Shown here: positions 29,060-39,915 of the stretch, one piece after another
Position numbering within the stretch: the first letter of the stretch is position 1
How the letters are laid out: every line of letters starts with the position of its first letter
The notes under the pieces: generated by a model
Seen by the model: only the letters and a program-made list of their open reading frames with translations
Database searches by the model: none
What the model was told of the DNA's origin: nothing
Translations under genes and position numbers: made by a program
Source: Gluconobacter oxydans
GTDB lineage: Bacteria; Pseudomonadota; Alphaproteobacteria; Acetobacterales; Acetobacteraceae
Reading direction: 5' to 3'
Assembly (NCBI RefSeq): GCF_006539685.1
Contig: NZ_BJNM01000006.1
Coordinates: 1-64,000 of the forward strand
Length of the DNA: 64,000 bases

Positions 29060-29435
29060 GCACTCCTAAAAAAGGTTGCCTCGCACCGGCGGCCCTCGGA
29101 CCACTCAAATGATCGAGCGACGAGTCTTGCATATATCAGAGCCAGATTATCAAAAGCAATCCACTTCGGACACGATACAAGGAATCAAGATCCATCATTT
29201 GGAGATTCGAACAGCCATGCCGACAAAGAATTTTCCGTTTTCATTATATGGAAACGGGAAAGAGCGGGGGATCCAGCTCTTCAGTCAAATCCTTTTATAT
29301 CAAAAAAGTTCCGTTAATGTTAATTTCACAAGAAATAAATATTACCACTACTGCGTCAAGCCAGCCCCGACCCGCCTGCGCCTTTTCTGAAACAATCTAT
29401 CCTTCACAGACACTTAGATCCCGACAGGCCCACTC
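29060..29435. other. 376-base AT-rich divergent promoter region
   Basis: No gene seen. The region lies between the divergent RTX-like gene and the 974-residue glycosyltransferase gene and becomes AT-rich after 29100. It holds the AGGAG of the RTX-like gene, an imperfect CCGTTT...AAACGG inverted repeat near 29237-29259 and an AAGAGC/GCTCTT hairpin near 29261-29282. Promoters for both genes should be here, but I could not fix -10/-35 boxes. Confidence 0.5.
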
Positions 29436-32360
29436 GTGAATTTCCCCATCCCCCCTTCACTGCCCCTTCCGGGGGCGGACCATCACCTGGTATGTCTGGC
29501 ACTCCTGCTGGCATCGGGAAGGTCAGAGGCCGATACTCCTCCCGATCTGCAGGATCACGTTTTCTTGACTGTCTGGCTGACAATGGTCCTGACCGGGGAA
29601 AAAGGCCTTTCCGCTGCCCGGATTGAATGTTCACCCCGCGTCCATGCCCAGATTCGTCACGCTCTTCGTGCAACGCTGGAAACACACCTGCCGGACAGGG
29701 ACATCCGGATCGTCTCCCAGGCATCCCGGAACGATGGGACCGCTCTTCCCCTGCTGTGCCAGATTACGGAAGAGGCACCCCAGAACTCTTCTTCATTACC
29801 TGTTCTCCAGTTCGGGCCGGATCACCCCGCAGGCTCCGTTACCCTGACCCCGGAAAGCGCCCTGACGAATGCAGGCGATTCACCCTTTCTGCGTGTCCTG
29901 ATGTCCGAAACTGCGGAAAGCCTCGGCCTCCGACGCAATATCCGACTGCTTCTCGATGACAGTCGGAAAACCCGCCTTCTGATGTCCCGGACGCAGGCGA
30001 TACAGCAGGCATCGCTTGAGAAAACGCAGACCATCCAGGAACTCCGGGTCTCTCTGCGGATGCTTTCCGCCAGAAATGCGCCATTGCCGCCCGAGCCCCC
30101 GCTGCCCGAACAGACAGAGCCACCCGCTCCGCCGCCGATCATCTCTCTTCCCCCTGAAGACCCGGTTCCTGACCCGCTTCCGACACCTCCGCTCTGGTTC
30201 CGGGCGGCCCGACGCCTCAAACGCATGCTCCGCTCCCATCCTTCTCAACCCGCCCTCCCGGTTCAGGAAGAACCCAACACGGATGAGAGCAGCCCGGAGA
30301 CCATTCCAGTCCCGGCTCCCGAGCCGGAACCAGAACCGACATCCGTTCCCGCACCTTTCTCCGTACGCCGTGTGCTGTTCGTTGCGGGAGAGCCCGACAC
30401 GCCTGGCGTTCTGTACCGCTGCTACCGCAATGCCGCGGCGGTCCGGGATGCCGGCTTTGAAGCCAGGGTCCAGCCCTGTGCTGCGGTCGGATATGACGAT
30501 ATCCACTGGGCGGATGTCATGGTGTTCTGGCGGGTCGAATACAGTGGCCATGTCAGTACAATCTTCGATCTGGCCGAAGCGGAAAACGTCATTACCGTCT
30601 TCGATGCGGACGATATTGTCTTCGTTCCCCATTATGCCCGCGTGGACATGATTGACGGCATCCGTTCGATTGGCGCCACGGAAGAGCGGATCGAGCGCAG
30701 CTTCTCGGAAATGCGCCGCACCTTCCTGCGCTGCGATCAGGGATCGACGACCACGGCCGAGCTGGTCTTTGCCATGCACAGCCTGCGCCCCGTCGTTCAC
30801 CTGCTTCCGAACATCTATGACATGTCCACCCTAAAACGGGCGCGCCTGGAGCTGCGCATGCGTGGAGAGCCAGGCCGCGTCAGCGCCGGCGACGATCTGG
30901 TTCGCATCGGTTACGCCACAGGCTCCCGGACCCATCAGCGGGACTTCGCCCCCGTCTGCCCTACCATCGCGGAAGTCCTGCGCCAGCGTCCTGAAGCGCG
31001 CCTTGTCCTGTTCCGCGAACCCGTCACGCATCGCCCGGTCCTGCTGATGGAAGAATTTCCCAGCCTGATCCCAGTGCAGGACCAGATCGAGTGGCGCGAC
31101 ATGGTCCCCCTTGAGGAGCTGCAGGACGAGTTCGCGCGGTTCGACATCTCCATCGCACCTCTGGAGACGGGAAACGTCTTCTGTGAAGCCAAAAGCGAGA
31201 TCAAGTTCTTCGAAGCTGCATTGTCGGGCGCGGCAACGATCGCTTCCCCTACCGGGCCGTTCCAGCGCGTTATCCGCCATGGCGAAACCGGCTTTCTGGC
31301 CGACAGCCCGACAGACTGGTACGACGCCCTGATCGAACTGATCGATAATCCGGAACGACGCGTTCGCATGGCACGGGACGCCTATCATTCCGTCCTGTGG
31401 CCCTTCGGCCCACAGGCGCAGGCCCGGCGCATGAAGCTCGTCCTGACGTCCATGTGCGGTGACGAAGCTGCAGCCCTTGCCGGGGAAACGCGCCTTGCCA
31501 GAGACCGTCTCACTCCGCCCCCCGTGCCCGTCATCCCGCCCAGCCGCACCCTTTTCCATCACGATGCGCTGGGAGAAGCTCCCGTTACTGTCGTCATCAC
31601 GTCCTATAACTACGAAACACATCTTCTGGACGCGCTGGAATCCGTGGCGGCGCAGACCCTTCCCGTCCTGGATCTGATCGTCGTGGATGACGGGTCATCG
31701 GATGGCTCGGTCGCTCTGGCCCGCACCTGGATGGAGCGGCACTGCGACCGCTTCAACCGCCTGATTCTGCGCCAGTCCATCGCCAATGCGGGTCTGGGAG
31801 GCGCGCGCAACATCGGAATGGACGCGGCCGAGACCGTGCATGTCATGCAACTGGATGCCGACAACATCCTGCGCCCCGAAGCCTGCGAAACGCTTCTGGG
31901 CTCCATGAGTGACAGCACAGCCTACGCCTATCCGCTCATCGCCTGCTTCAACGAGCACGGCCCTGTGCTGATGGATATGAGGGCGGACACCCATCACCAG
32001 CCAGGTACGCCAGAGCTTCTGGGAGACCTGCCGTTCAATCCGCTTTCCCTCGTCTCCGGAAACAGGATCGACGCCATGGCCATGGTCACCAAATGGGCCT
32101 GGGCTGCGGTGGGGGGGTACTATGTTTCACGTGAAGCAATGGGCTGGGAGGACTTCGATCTGTGGTGCTCACTGGCGGAACGCGGCCTTCCCGGCCATCA
32201 CGTCCCGCAGATCCTGGCCGACTACCGCCAGCATGAGACATCCATGACGAACGCCTCGACCGAAAAGGAGGCCCACAAGGCCCGCGTCGTGGCATTCGTT
32301 CAGGCGCGGCACCCCTGGATCCGCCTTAGCGCCGAATGGGCCAAACCCCGGGAAAGCTGA
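29436..32360 (+). CDS. Large glycosyltransferase (GT4-like plus GT2 domains)
   Basis: 974 residues from a GTG start. About 210 residues of unknown type come first, then a proline-rich linker (about 215-300). A GT4-like unit at about 305-680 follows, with VLYRCYRNAAAVRDAGF, DADDIVFVPHYARV and EAKSEIKFFEAALSG. A GT2 domain from about 710 has VVITSYNYETHLLDALESV, VVDDGSSDGS and MQLDADNILRP. The middle unit shares its plan with the 901-residue protein. Likely a multi-step polysaccharide synthase in the cytoplasm. Confidence 0.85.
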   Translation: MNFPIPPSLPLPGADHHLVCLALLLASGRSEADTPPDLQDHVFLTVWLTMVLTGEKGLSAARIECSPRVHAQIRHALRATLETHLPDRDIRIVSQASRNDGTALPLLCQITEEAPQNSSSLPVLQFGPDHPAGSVTLTPESALTNAGDSPFLRVLMSETAESLGLRRNIRLLLDDSRKTRLLMSRTQAIQQASLEKTQTIQELRVSLRMLSARNAPLPPEPPLPEQTEPPAPPPIISLPPEDPVPDPLPTPPLWFRAARRLKRMLRSHPSQPALPVQEEPNTDESSPETIPVPAPEPEPEPTSVPAPFSVRRVLFVAGEPDTPGVLYRCYRNAAAVRDAGFEARVQPCAAVGYDDIHWADVMVFWRVEYSGHVSTIFDLAEAENVITVFDADDIVFVPHYARVDMIDGIRSIGATEERIERSFSEMRRTFLRCDQGSTTTAELVFAMHSLRPVVHLLPNIYDMSTLKRARLELRMRGEPGRVSAGDDLVRIGYATGSRTHQRDFAPVCPTIAEVLRQRPEARLVLFREPVTHRPVLLMEEFPSLIPVQDQIEWRDMVPLEELQDEFARFDISIAPLETGNVFCEAKSEIKFFEAALSGAATIASPTGPFQRVIRHGETGFLADSPTDWYDALIELIDNPERRVRMARDAYHSVLWPFGPQAQARRMKLVLTSMCGDEAAALAGETRLARDRLTPPPVPVIPPSRTLFHHDALGEAPVTVVITSYNYETHLLDALESVAAQTLPVLDLIVVDDGSSDGSVALARTWMERHCDRFNRLILRQSIANAGLGGARNIGMDAAETVHVMQLDADNILRPEACETLLGSMSDSTAYAYPLIACFNEHGPVLMDMRADTHHQPGTPELLGDLPFNPLSLVSGNRIDAMAMVTKWAWAAVGGYYVSREAMGWEDFDLWCSLAERGLPGHHVPQILADYRQHETSMTNASTEKEAHKARVVAFVQARHPWIRLSAEWAKPRES

Positions 32361-32390
32361 ACACCTTTTCCCAGACCGGCCAAGAAAAAA

Positions 32391-32424
32391 CCCGCTCCCG
32401 GACAGATCCGGAAGCGGGTTTTTT
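32391..32424. terminator. Intrinsic terminator
   Basis: CCCGCT...AGCGGG stem with an additional TCCGG pairing inside, followed by TTTTTT on the plus strand and preceded by AAAAAA (T tract on the minus strand). It can serve both the glycosyltransferase and the convergent aldehyde dehydrogenase genes. Confidence 0.85.
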
Positions 32425-32476
32425 CATGATCTGAAAGATCGAACCGGGCTTCACGAAGAAGCCCGATACGCATCAA

Positions 32477-33868
32477 TCAGAACGGCGCGTCGATATCAAC
32501 AACGTCGATCAGCTTGTGATTGACGAATTCCTTGATACCCAGACCGATCAGCTCACGGCCATAACCCGAACGGGCCACGCCACCGAACGGCAGATCAGCC
32601 TTCACCATCGTCGGATGGTTGATATAGACCATGCCCGTATAGATCTGCTCGGCAACCTTCACGCCACGCTGGGTGTCCTTCGTGAAGACCGAACCACCCA
32701 GACCGAACGGCGAGTCATTGGCGATACGGATGGCATCCGCATCGTCCTTGGCACGATAAAGCTGCGTCACCGGACCAAAGAACTCCCACAGACGGGCTTC
32801 ATTGTTCTCGTGCAGGTTGGTCATCAGCAGCGGCTGGAAGAAGGCACCCTTCTCCGGTACGGACGGACCAATGGCCTCGACGACGGCACCGTGCTTCTTG
32901 GCTTCCTCGACCTGAGCCTTCAGATCATCAGCAGCCTTCTGCGAGGACAGCGGAGCCAGCGTGGTCTTCGGGTCCATCGGATCACCCGGGATCAGCTTGG
33001 CGACTTCGGCCTTGTACAGCTCGACGAAGCGATCATACACGGCATCCGCCACGATCAGACGCTTTGCGGACACGCAGACCTGACCGGCATTCCAGTGACG
33101 GCCGAAAGCAGCCCACTTCGCGGTCTTTTCCAGATCCGCATCGTCCAGAACGAGGAACGCATCGGAACCCCCGAGCTCCATCGTGGACTTCTTCAGCGCC
33201 TGTGCCGCAATCCCGGCCACAACAGCGCCAGCACCTTCCGAACCCGTCAGGGCCACGCCACAGACGCGCGGGTCCTTGAGGATCGTCTCGGTGTGATGAC
33301 GGGCAGCATACAGGTTGCGGAATCCACCCTTCGGCAGACCGGCTTCCTTCATCAGGTCATCGAACGCAGCAGCACACTGCGGCACGTTGGAGGCGTGCTT
33401 GAGAATGACCGTGTTACCGGCGGAGAGCTGCGGCGCGATGATGCGGGCGATCTGGTAGAACGGGAAGTTCCACGGCTCGATCGCGAACACAATGCCCTGC
33501 GGCTGGTGGATCAGGACGGCCTCGCCTTCCTTCGGATCCGCAACCGGCAGCTTCTCGGCTTTCAGCAGTTCTTCGGCGTTCTTGGCATAATATTCGAAGA
33601 TCTCGGCGGACAGGATCGTCTCTGCCTTGGCTTCGGCATAGATCTTGCCCATCTCGAGCGTCAGAAGCTTGGAATACTTGTCGATATCACGGCGAAGAAT
33701 GTTCGCCGCTGCCGTCATGATCTTTGCGCGCTCGGCGAACGGCGTATGACGCCAGCTCTTGAACGCATCATAGGCTTCGGTCAGCGCGGTCTGGACTTCC
33801 TGGTCGGTTGCTTCCGGGAAGGTCTTGAGCGTCTCACCGGTATAAGGGTTGATCGTAGCGTAAGCCAT
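32477..33868 (-). CDS. NAD(P)-dependent aldehyde (succinate-semialdehyde type) dehydrogenase
   Basis: 463 residues, the size of YneI/Sad. Catalytic Glu lies in TMELGGSDAFLVLDDADLE and Cys in NAGQVCVSAKR. The cofactor helix GSEGAGAVV and ending KEFVNHKLIDV match the SSADH group, which oxidises succinate semialdehyde or related aldehydes. In acetic acid bacteria such enzymes also handle other small aldehydes, so the substrate is uncertain. Transcribed alone. Confidence 0.88.
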   Translation of the reverse strand: MAYATINPYTGETLKTFPEATDQEVQTALTEAYDAFKSWRHTPFAERAKIMTAAANILRRDIDKYSKLLTLEMGKIYAEAKAETILSAEIFEYYAKNAEELLKAEKLPVADPKEGEAVLIHQPQGIVFAIEPWNFPFYQIARIIAPQLSAGNTVILKHASNVPQCAAAFDDLMKEAGLPKGGFRNLYAARHHTETILKDPRVCGVALTGSEGAGAVVAGIAAQALKKSTMELGGSDAFLVLDDADLEKTAKWAAFGRHWNAGQVCVSAKRLIVADAVYDRFVELYKAEVAKLIPGDPMDPKTTLAPLSSQKAADDLKAQVEEAKKHGAVVEAIGPSVPEKGAFFQPLLMTNLHENNEARLWEFFGPVTQLYRAKDDADAIRIANDSPFGLGGSVFTKDTQRGVKVAEQIYTGMVYINHPTMVKADLPFGGVARSGYGRELIGLGIKEFVNHKLIDVVDIDAPF

Positions 33869-33960
33869 GACGAGTCATGTTCCTATGTGGTGACGGGTTT
33901 CCAACATATTGGCACGGATGCGGGCAGACAAAACCCCCCACACTCCTGCACACCAAAACT

Positions 33961-35997
33961 TCACGGATGTGTGTTCGTTTCAGGCACATTATCACAAAGT
34001 TCCGCAAGCCATGCCGTTGCCGTGCCATCAGACGGCGCCCGCCAGTCTCCGCGCGGCGAAAGAGAGCCACCGGAAACCAGCTTCGGACCATTGGGCATGG
34101 CCGAGCGTTTGAACTGGCTCGTCCCGAAAAACCGCCGTAGAAACACTTCCAGCCAGTGCCGGATCTCGCCCAGGTTGTAGGCAATCTTCCGGTCCTGTGG
34201 ATAATGCTCGGGCCATGTTCCGCGGGACGCATCGCTCCAGGCCACCTCCGCCAGGAACGCGATCCGCGACGGTCTGAAGCCGTGACGCAGAATATGATAA
34301 AGTGTAAAATCCTGAAGCGGGTAGGGTCCGATCGTCTGTTCCGTGCTCTGAACGCCCTGTCCGGTATCGGGCACCAGCTCCGGCGTGATCTCCGCATTGA
34401 CGATCCGCTCCAGAACCGCACCCACCACACCGTCACCCAGTTTTCCATCCCGGGCCAGCCAGCGGATGACGTGCTGGATCAGCGTCTTCGGCATCCCGGC
34501 ATTGACGTTGTAATGGGACATCTGGTCCCCCACACCATAGGTGCACCAGCCCAGCGCCAGTTCCGACAGATCTCCCGTCCCGATCACGATTCCATTGCGG
34601 TAATTGGCGATCCTGAACAGGAAATCCGTCCGCAGACCCGCCTGCACGTTCTCGAACGTAATGTCATGAACGGACTGCCCCTCGGCGAAAGGATGGCCAA
34701 TCCCTGCCAGCATCGTCTGCGCCGTGGGCCGGATATCCAGCTCGTTCACCTCAACGCCCAGCGCCTCCATGAGCGCATGGGCCAGCGAGCGGCTCTCCGT
34801 TCCTGTCGCAAAACCGGGCATCGTGTAGGCAAGGACATGCGTTCGCGGCCAGCCAAGCTCATCCGCCGCCCGCACTGCCACAAGCAGCGCCAGCGTGCTG
34901 TCCAGACCGCCTGAAACCCCGATCACGGCTCGCTGCGCCCCGCTCGCCTGCAATCGCCGGCGCAGGGCGCTGACCTGAATGGTCCAGCCTTCGTAGCAGT
35001 CCCGCGCCAGCGTCCGCGCATCGGACGGCACGAACGGAAACCGCACGACCTCCCGCTTCAGCCCCAGATCCGTCGTTGGCGGCGCAAGCGTGAACCCGAC
35101 CGTCCGGAACTCTTGACCCGCCTGCCCGAACTGGCCCGTCCGCATCCGCTCCTGTCGCAGCAGATCCAGATCCACATCCGCCACAACCAGCCGCTCGCCC
35201 TGCGGAAAACGGTCCGACTGCGCCAGAAGCCGCCCGGCCTCATGGACCGACACCTGCCCGTCCCAGGCCAGATCGGTCGTGGATTCCCCTTCACCCGCCG
35301 CCGCATAGGCATAGGCTGTCAGCGTCCGCATGGACTGCGCCTGGCACAGAAGCGACCGGTCATCCGTCCGCCCGATCGTGACCGGAGACGCCGACGGATT
35401 GAGAATGACGGTCGCCCCCGCTTCCGCCAGCTTCCCGCTCGGCGGAGACGCGACCCACAGATCTTCACAGATCTCCACGCCCAGCGTCAGCCCGCCCATA
35501 TCCTCGGCCTGGAACAGCAGATCCGCCCCGAACGGCACGTCTTCGCCAAACAGGCGGATCGTCCCGGACGTCTGAAGCCCAGACGTAAAATGCCGTGGCT
35601 CGTAGAATTCCCGGTAACGCGGCAGATGCGATTTCGGCACCACACCCAGCACCCGCCCGCGATGCACCACCGCCGCACAGTTATAGAGCAGGCCCCCCCG
35701 CACCAGCGGCAGCCCCACCACTGCGACGGACAGCAGATCCCGAGACCCCGCGACCACCTGCCGGAGCGCCTCGACCGCCCCCTCGAGCACCACGTCCTGA
35801 AACCGCAGATCATCCAGCGTGTAGCCCGTCAGCCCCAGCTCCGGAAACACCACCGCCGCCACACCCTGCCGGTCACAGTCGTGCAGAACCCCCAGAACCC
35901 GCTCGCCATTCTTCAGCGGATCGGCAAGCGTCACCGGCAGCGTGCAGGCGGCAATCCGGGCGAACCCCTGATGATACAGGGAGCGGAACAGGGTCAT
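33961..35997 (-). CDS. nadE: Glutamine-dependent NAD+ synthetase
   Basis: 678 residues from the ATG at 35997 ([12 protein letters not shown]). The N-terminal amidase domain has the Glu ([15 protein letters not shown]), Lys ([10 protein letters not shown]) and Cys ([11 protein letters not shown]) triad. The C-terminal synthetase has the PP-loop [12 protein letters not shown] from about residue 345. It makes NAD from the deamido form using glutamine, completing the pathway served by NadD at 4.6 kb. Confidence 0.95.
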   Translation of the reverse strand: MTLFRSLYHQGFARIAACTLPVTLADPLKNGERVLGVLHDCDRQGVAAVVFPELGLTGYTLDDLRFQDVVLEGAVEALRQVVAGSRDLLSVAVVGLPLVRGGLLYNCAAVVHRGRVLGVVPKSHLPRYREFYEPRHFTSGLQTSGTIRLFGEDVPFGADLLFQAEDMGGLTLGVEICEDLWVASPPSGKLAEAGATVILNPSASPVTIGRTDDRSLLCQAQSMRTLTAYAYAAAGEGESTTDLAWDGQVSVHEAGRLLAQSDRFPQGERLVVADVDLDLLRQERMRTGQFGQAGQEFRTVGFTLAPPTTDLGLKREVVRFPFVPSDARTLARDCYEGWTIQVSALRRRLQASGAQRAVIGVSGGLDSTLALLVAVRAADELGWPRTHVLAYTMPGFATGTESRSLAHALMEALGVEVNELDIRPTAQTMLAGIGHPFAEGQSVHDITFENVQAGLRTDFLFRIANYRNGIVIGTGDLSELALGWCTYGVGDQMSHYNVNAGMPKTLIQHVIRWLARDGKLGDGVVGAVLERIVNAEITPELVPDTGQGVQSTEQTIGPYPLQDFTLYHILRHGFRPSRIAFLAEVAWSDASRGTWPEHYPQDRKIAYNLGEIRHWLEVFLRRFFGTSQFKRSAMPNGPKLVSGGSLSPRGDWRAPSDGTATAWLAELCDNVPETNTHP

Positions 35998-36189
35998 GAT
36001 GGTCCTCCGGCAGGCAGGATGTCCAAACACAGGCATCCGACCCATGGAAATATCGAAAAGGGGCTTCCCAGACTCAGCCCCCGAATAAAACGGACGTTGC
36101 GAAAATGAACCTGTTCACTCCGCCGCCGTTCAGCCTTCTCACACCCCGCCTCTCCCTCAGAGGGCGCTACTGACAAAGGAGACAGTCCC

Positions 36190-36366
36190 ATGGACCTGCT
36201 ACGCTGGACCATTGCCTTCCTTATCCTCGCCTTATGTGCTGCGGTGCTGGGCTTTGGCGGAATTTCGGCAGATTTTGCCTATATCGGCAAGATCCTTTTC
36301 TTCATCTTCCTGGTGCTGCTGATCATCAGCCTCGTCTTCGGGCGCGGCCGCGGCACGCGCCTCTGA
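36190..36366 (+). CDS. DUF1328 (YtjA-like) small membrane protein
   Basis: 58 residues with two hydrophobic segments: [19 protein letters not shown] and a second from about residue 33. The first segment is followed by [18 protein letters not shown], the DUF1328 signature. Function unknown; often found with stress genes. The ATG is preceded by AAGGAG. It is convergent with dsbB. Confidence 0.85.
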   Translation: MDLLRWTIAFLILALCAAVLGFGGISADFAYIGKILFFIFLVLLIISLVFGRGRGTRL

Positions 36367-36375
36367 TCCCGCCCC

Positions 36376-36891
36376 TCAGCGTCGGGAGCGGCCCATGCGG
36401 AAGCTCCCGACCAGAGCCACCACGAACACCACAACCGCATACAGACCGCCCAGTTCCGTCATGGAGACGGGCAGACCGAACAGGTAATCCGGCGAATCAC
36501 ACGGCTTGTTCGGCCGTGCGGGCATCGCCGACATCCAGTCCTTGAAGTTGCCCCCGTGAAAGACCGGCGCCCTGCATTCGGGTGCCGGGCTGGGCCAGAA
36601 CTTGTGCTCCACGCCCGCATGCAGAACCGCCAGCCCGATACTGGTCATCAGGCACAGAAGCCCGAAGAAAATCCCGTACCGGGCATAGCGCTTCGGCAGC
36701 ACGATCGTGACAATCCCAAGCCCGATCAGCACCCACCACGGACGCCGCTCCCACAGGCACAGCTCGCAGGGCGCAAGCTTCAGCCAGTGCTCGGCAAACC
36801 AGACAACCCCGAGCGCCACCAGCCCCGCCAGAACATACAGACCACCCAGCGCAGACGTTGAAACGGGGCGGTATGTTCTGTTCAGTGGCAC
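36376..36891 (-). CDS. Disulfide bond formation protein B
   Basis: 171 residues with four membrane segments. The first redox pair is Cys42/Cys45 in APCELCLWERRPWW, the second Cys106/Cys131 in the large periplasmic loop. DsbB-type proteins reoxidise DsbA and pass electrons to quinone. The long spacing between the second pair of cysteines resembles the DsbB/DsbI types. Overlaps the otsA stop by ten bases; whether it belongs to the ots operon is unclear. Confidence 0.85.
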   Translation of the reverse strand: MPLNRTYRPVSTSALGGLYVLAGLVALGVVWFAEHWLKLAPCELCLWERRPWWVLIGLGIVTIVLPKRYARYGIFFGLLCLMTSIGLAVLHAGVEHKFWPSPAPECRAPVFHGGNFKDWMSAMPARPNKPCDSPDYLFGLPVSMTELGGLYAVVVFVVALVGSFRMGRSRR

Positions 36892-38225
36892 GGACGGATC
36901 GCCTCCAGGCTATCAAGAAACTGCTTGGACCAGCTCCCCGCCGTATTGCGGGAAACCTCGTCATACATCGCGGACCATGCCGCATGACGGGCGTGCACGT
37001 CCATGGTCAGGCCGATATGAAGCGCATCGGCCATCCCTTCCGCATCCAGCGGATTGATCAGAAGCGCCTCGGGCATTTCCGGAGCCGCCCCCGCAAACCG
37101 CGACAGCACCAGCACGCCGGGATCGTCCTCGTCCTGCGCCGCGATGAACTCCTTGGCCACGAGGTTCATGCCATCCCGCAGCGGCGTGACAAACCCCACA
37201 TCTGCCATCCGGTAAAGCCCGGCAAGAATATGCCGCCCGATCGGCCAGGTCGTGTAGCGGATCGGCACCCAGTCCGGCGTGCCATAGGCGCCGTTGATCG
37301 TCCCGACCAGCCCGTCCAGCTCTTCCTTGAGCAGACGATAGCTCTCCACGCCCCCCCGTGACACCGGAGTAACCTGAAGGAACGTCACCTGCCCGCGATG
37401 CTCGGGATAGTTCTTCAGCAGAGCCTCGAACCCCTTCATCCGCTCGGGCAGACCCTTGGAATAATCCAGCCGGTCCACCCCCATGATCAGGCGCGTCCCC
37501 TCCAGCGTATCCATGATCTTCACCACCTCGTCGGAGGAAGCGCTTTCGATCGCCTGCTGACGAAAGCTGACGGGATCGATCCCGATCGGCACGGCCTCGA
37601 CCGCCGCCTTCAGGCCATAGACCTCGAAACATCCCTTGAGATTGGTCGCGTCCTCAGGCGTCTGCACGCCGATCAGGTCACAGGCCACCAGGCCGCTCAG
37701 CAGCATGTCGAGCCTGGGCAGCAGACGCGCCACGCTCCAGGGCGGAAACGGAATATGCAGGAAGAACCCAATCCGCCCCGTAACCCCCCGGTCCCGCAGC
37801 ATCTTGCCCAGCGGAAACAGGTGATAGTCATGGATCCAGACCGTATCATCCGGCTCCAGAAGCCCGACCAGACGATCCGCGAAGACCTCGTTCGCCTCAT
37901 AATAGGCGTCGCAGTCCTCACGGGTGTAGCGGATCAGGTTGGTCCGGTAATGACACAGGGGCCATAGGACGCCGTTGGAAAAGTTCAGATAGAACCGGTC
38001 ATACTGCCTCTGGGTCAGGTCGAACGTCACGTAATTGACGTTCCCCACCTGCTCGCTCTGGACCGGCCGGTCGGCCGCATCCGCATGCTGATGGCCCGAC
38101 CACCCGAACCACAGGGTCTCCTGCGTCTGTACTGCATCACACAGACCAACCGTCAGGCCCCCGGCAGGCTGCGTACGCTCCCCAGGGGCAGGCGTCCGGT
38201 TGGAAACAATGATCAGGCGCCCCAT
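36882..38225 (-). CDS. otsA: Alpha,alpha-trehalose-phosphate synthase (GT20)
   Basis: 447 residues. GT20 landmarks include [10 protein letters not shown] at the start, [44 protein letters not shown] and [15 protein letters not shown]. It couples UDP-glucose (or ADP-glucose) to glucose 6-phosphate. Its start overlaps the end of otsB by 13 bases, so the two are translationally coupled. Trehalose serves as an osmoprotectant. Confidence 0.95.
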   Translation of the reverse strand: MGRLIIVSNRTPAPGERTQPAGGLTVGLCDAVQTQETLWFGWSGHQHADAADRPVQSEQVGNVNYVTFDLTQRQYDRFYLNFSNGVLWPLCHYRTNLIRYTREDCDAYYEANEVFADRLVGLLEPDDTVWIHDYHLFPLGKMLRDRGVTGRIGFFLHIPFPPWSVARLLPRLDMLLSGLVACDLIGVQTPEDATNLKGCFEVYGLKAAVEAVPIGIDPVSFRQQAIESASSDEVVKIMDTLEGTRLIMGVDRLDYSKGLPERMKGFEALLKNYPEHRGQVTFLQVTPVSRGGVESYRLLKEELDGLVGTINGAYGTPDWVPIRYTTWPIGRHILAGLYRMADVGFVTPLRDGMNLVAKEFIAAQDEDDPGVLVLSRFAGAAPEMPEALLINPLDAEGMADALHIGLTMDVHARHAAWSAMYDEVSRNTAGSWSKQFLDSLEAIRPCH

Positions 38226-38935
38226 CCGTGTCCCTCCGACAGATCATGCAGCCAGCGCCGGAACGTGGCCGCATCTGGAAAATCATCGGGAATGAGCCAG
38301 CCTGCGCCCCCCATCTGGCGCGCAGCCCTCACCCCGTCGCGGTCCGTGACGTCATCACCGGCAAAAACCGGAAGCCGCCCGGCAAAAGGCGGCTCCGCCA
38401 TCAGTTCCCGCAGCGCCTTGCCCTTGTCGATCCCCAGTGGCCGGAGTTCGATGGCCATCTGGGCATCCTGAAGGTGAAACCCCCGGTTTTCCACCGGCCA
38501 GGCCGACGCCAGCTCCCGAAAAGCGGATTCCGCTTCGGGCGCACGACGGTAATGCAGCACCATTCCAGCTTTTTTGTGTTCAACACTGGCGCCGGGATGA
38601 TCTGCCGCAGCCTTTTCAACAGCCTGCACCCATTCCCCGGGCACAACGGGCAGTTTCCGCTCCCGTAATGCCTGGCCGGGCGCGTGACGCATCATCACGC
38701 CGTGCTCGCCGGCCACGGCATGGGGGATATCCGGCAGAAAATGATCGATCTGTGCAATGGGCCGGCCGGTAATGATCGCAAGCGCGCCATCGAGCATATC
38801 CCGAAGACGCAGCAGATCCGCCGCGAGCCCTTCCGGCACCCGGACACTTTCCGGAGTAGGCGCGATATCGACAAGCGTTCCATCGAAATCAAGCAGCAGG
38901 GCTGCCCGGGACGGGGGAAAGGGAACCTGAATCAT
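38213..38935 (-). CDS. otsB: Trehalose-6-phosphatase
   Basis: 240 residues from the ATG at 38935. HAD motif I is LLDFDGTLVDIAP with the nucleophilic Asp, motif II is AIITGR, and motif IV is FAGDDVTDRDGV. It hydrolyses trehalose 6-phosphate to trehalose after OtsA. First gene of the otsB-otsA pair. Confidence 0.95.
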   Translation of the reverse strand: MIQVPFPPSRAALLLDFDGTLVDIAPTPESVRVPEGLAADLLRLRDMLDGALAIITGRPIAQIDHFLPDIPHAVAGEHGVMMRHAPGQALRERKLPVVPGEWVQAVEKAAADHPGASVEHKKAGMVLHYRRAPEAESAFRELASAWPVENRGFHLQDAQMAIELRPLGIDKGKALRELMAEPPFAGRLPVFAGDDVTDRDGVRAARQMGGAGWLIPDDFPDAATFRRWLHDLSEGHGWGA

Positions 38936-38983
38936 GAAGCTGTCATTTCTTCCTGTTTCTGGGTCATTCCGCCCCATCCCACC

Positions 38984-39673
38984 TTATTCGAGGCCGGGAT
39001 CAGCCTCGGGAGGTGACAGGGGCTGTCCCGAAGGCTGCGCAGGCATGGCCGGAGCAAGGGACGGCGCCGCACCACTGGGAGGCGCGAGCGGAATGGGATT
39101 ATGACTGTCCGGAGCAAGCGGTACAGGACCACCTGAGGCAGAACCGGGCTGGGATGCCGGAGCATCGCCGCCCTCTTCCACCGGAACCTCCGCACTGGCG
39201 AGCACGGGTGCCTTCACCACAGGCAGAGGCCCCGCCTGAGGCGCCGTCGGCGCTCCCGCACAGGAGACAACGCGCACATCGTACAAAGGGCTGCCATAAG
39301 TTGCGACAGAAGGCTCCTGCGCCAGCATCCAGCCATCGAACGGCGGCCGCTGCGGATCGCTGCTGTCCTTCAGATGCAGCAGGGCTCCGGCATCCGCTGC
39401 CAGCGTCTGCGGCCGGCTGACACAGGCTTCAACACCCACGGAAAGACCGTGATAGGTCGCGCTCCCGCCCACGGGAATCGTGAGAAGCTCCAGATGGGCG
39501 TCGAGCCTGTCCAGCACACGCACCACGGCCTGTGACTGTCCCTGCCAGGTTGCAGCCGGATACATCGCCGGCGGCGCCACACCTGTCGCGGCCCGCGCGC
39601 CAGAAATCCCGGCCAGCAGAATCATTCCGGCAGTCCCGCACAGCAGAACCCGGTCCGACCAGAGTTTCATCAT
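38984..39673 (-). CDS. DUF2155 domain-containing exported protein
   Basis: 229 residues. A signal peptide (VLLCGTAGMILLAGISGARA) is followed by the DUF2155 core: QAVVRVLDRLDAHLELLTIP, VGVEACVSRPQ and FDGWMLAQEPSV, with a cysteine pair (CVSRP and VVSCAG). Residues from about 140 are Pro/Ala-rich. In alphaproteobacteria this family commonly lies beside mlaD, as here. The function is unknown, probably at the envelope. Confidence 0.85.
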   Translation of the reverse strand: MMKLWSDRVLLCGTAGMILLAGISGARAATGVAPPAMYPAATWQGQSQAVVRVLDRLDAHLELLTIPVGGSATYHGLSVGVEACVSRPQTLAADAGALLHLKDSSDPQRPPFDGWMLAQEPSVATYGSPLYDVRVVSCAGAPTAPQAGPLPVVKAPVLASAEVPVEEGGDAPASQPGSASGGPVPLAPDSHNPIPLAPPSGAAPSLAPAMPAQPSGQPLSPPEADPGLE

Positions 39674-39912
39674 GACTCTTTCTCCTGAGCCCCACCCTGG
39701 AGCGGGCTCTTCAGATCGGACAGCATGGCCTGAAACGTCTGCAGCATCGCCTGAGGCGCAACCCCCATCAGAACCCCGTCATCAAATGCATCCTGAAGGG
39801 CCTGACGCAGCTCGGCATCGTTTTCCCGCAGGATCTGGACCTTCTCCACACAGGACACGGGATTGCCCTCGTGGTCGACCCACAGAAACGCATTTTTCTG
39901 CGCATCCGTCAT
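39670..39912 (-). CDS. Small hypothetical protein
   Basis: 80 residues, not recognised. It is acidic and helical (VQILRENDAELRQALQDAFD) without membrane segments or signal peptide. It overlaps the DUF2155 gene by four bases and follows mlaD by three, so it belongs to the same operon. Both neighbours act in the envelope, but this protein looks cytoplasmic. Confidence 0.75.
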   Translation of the reverse strand: MTDAQKNAFLWVDHEGNPVSCVEKVQILRENDAELRQALQDAFDDGVLMGVAPQAMLQTFQAMLSDLKSPLQGGAQEKES

Positions 39913-39915
39913 GGC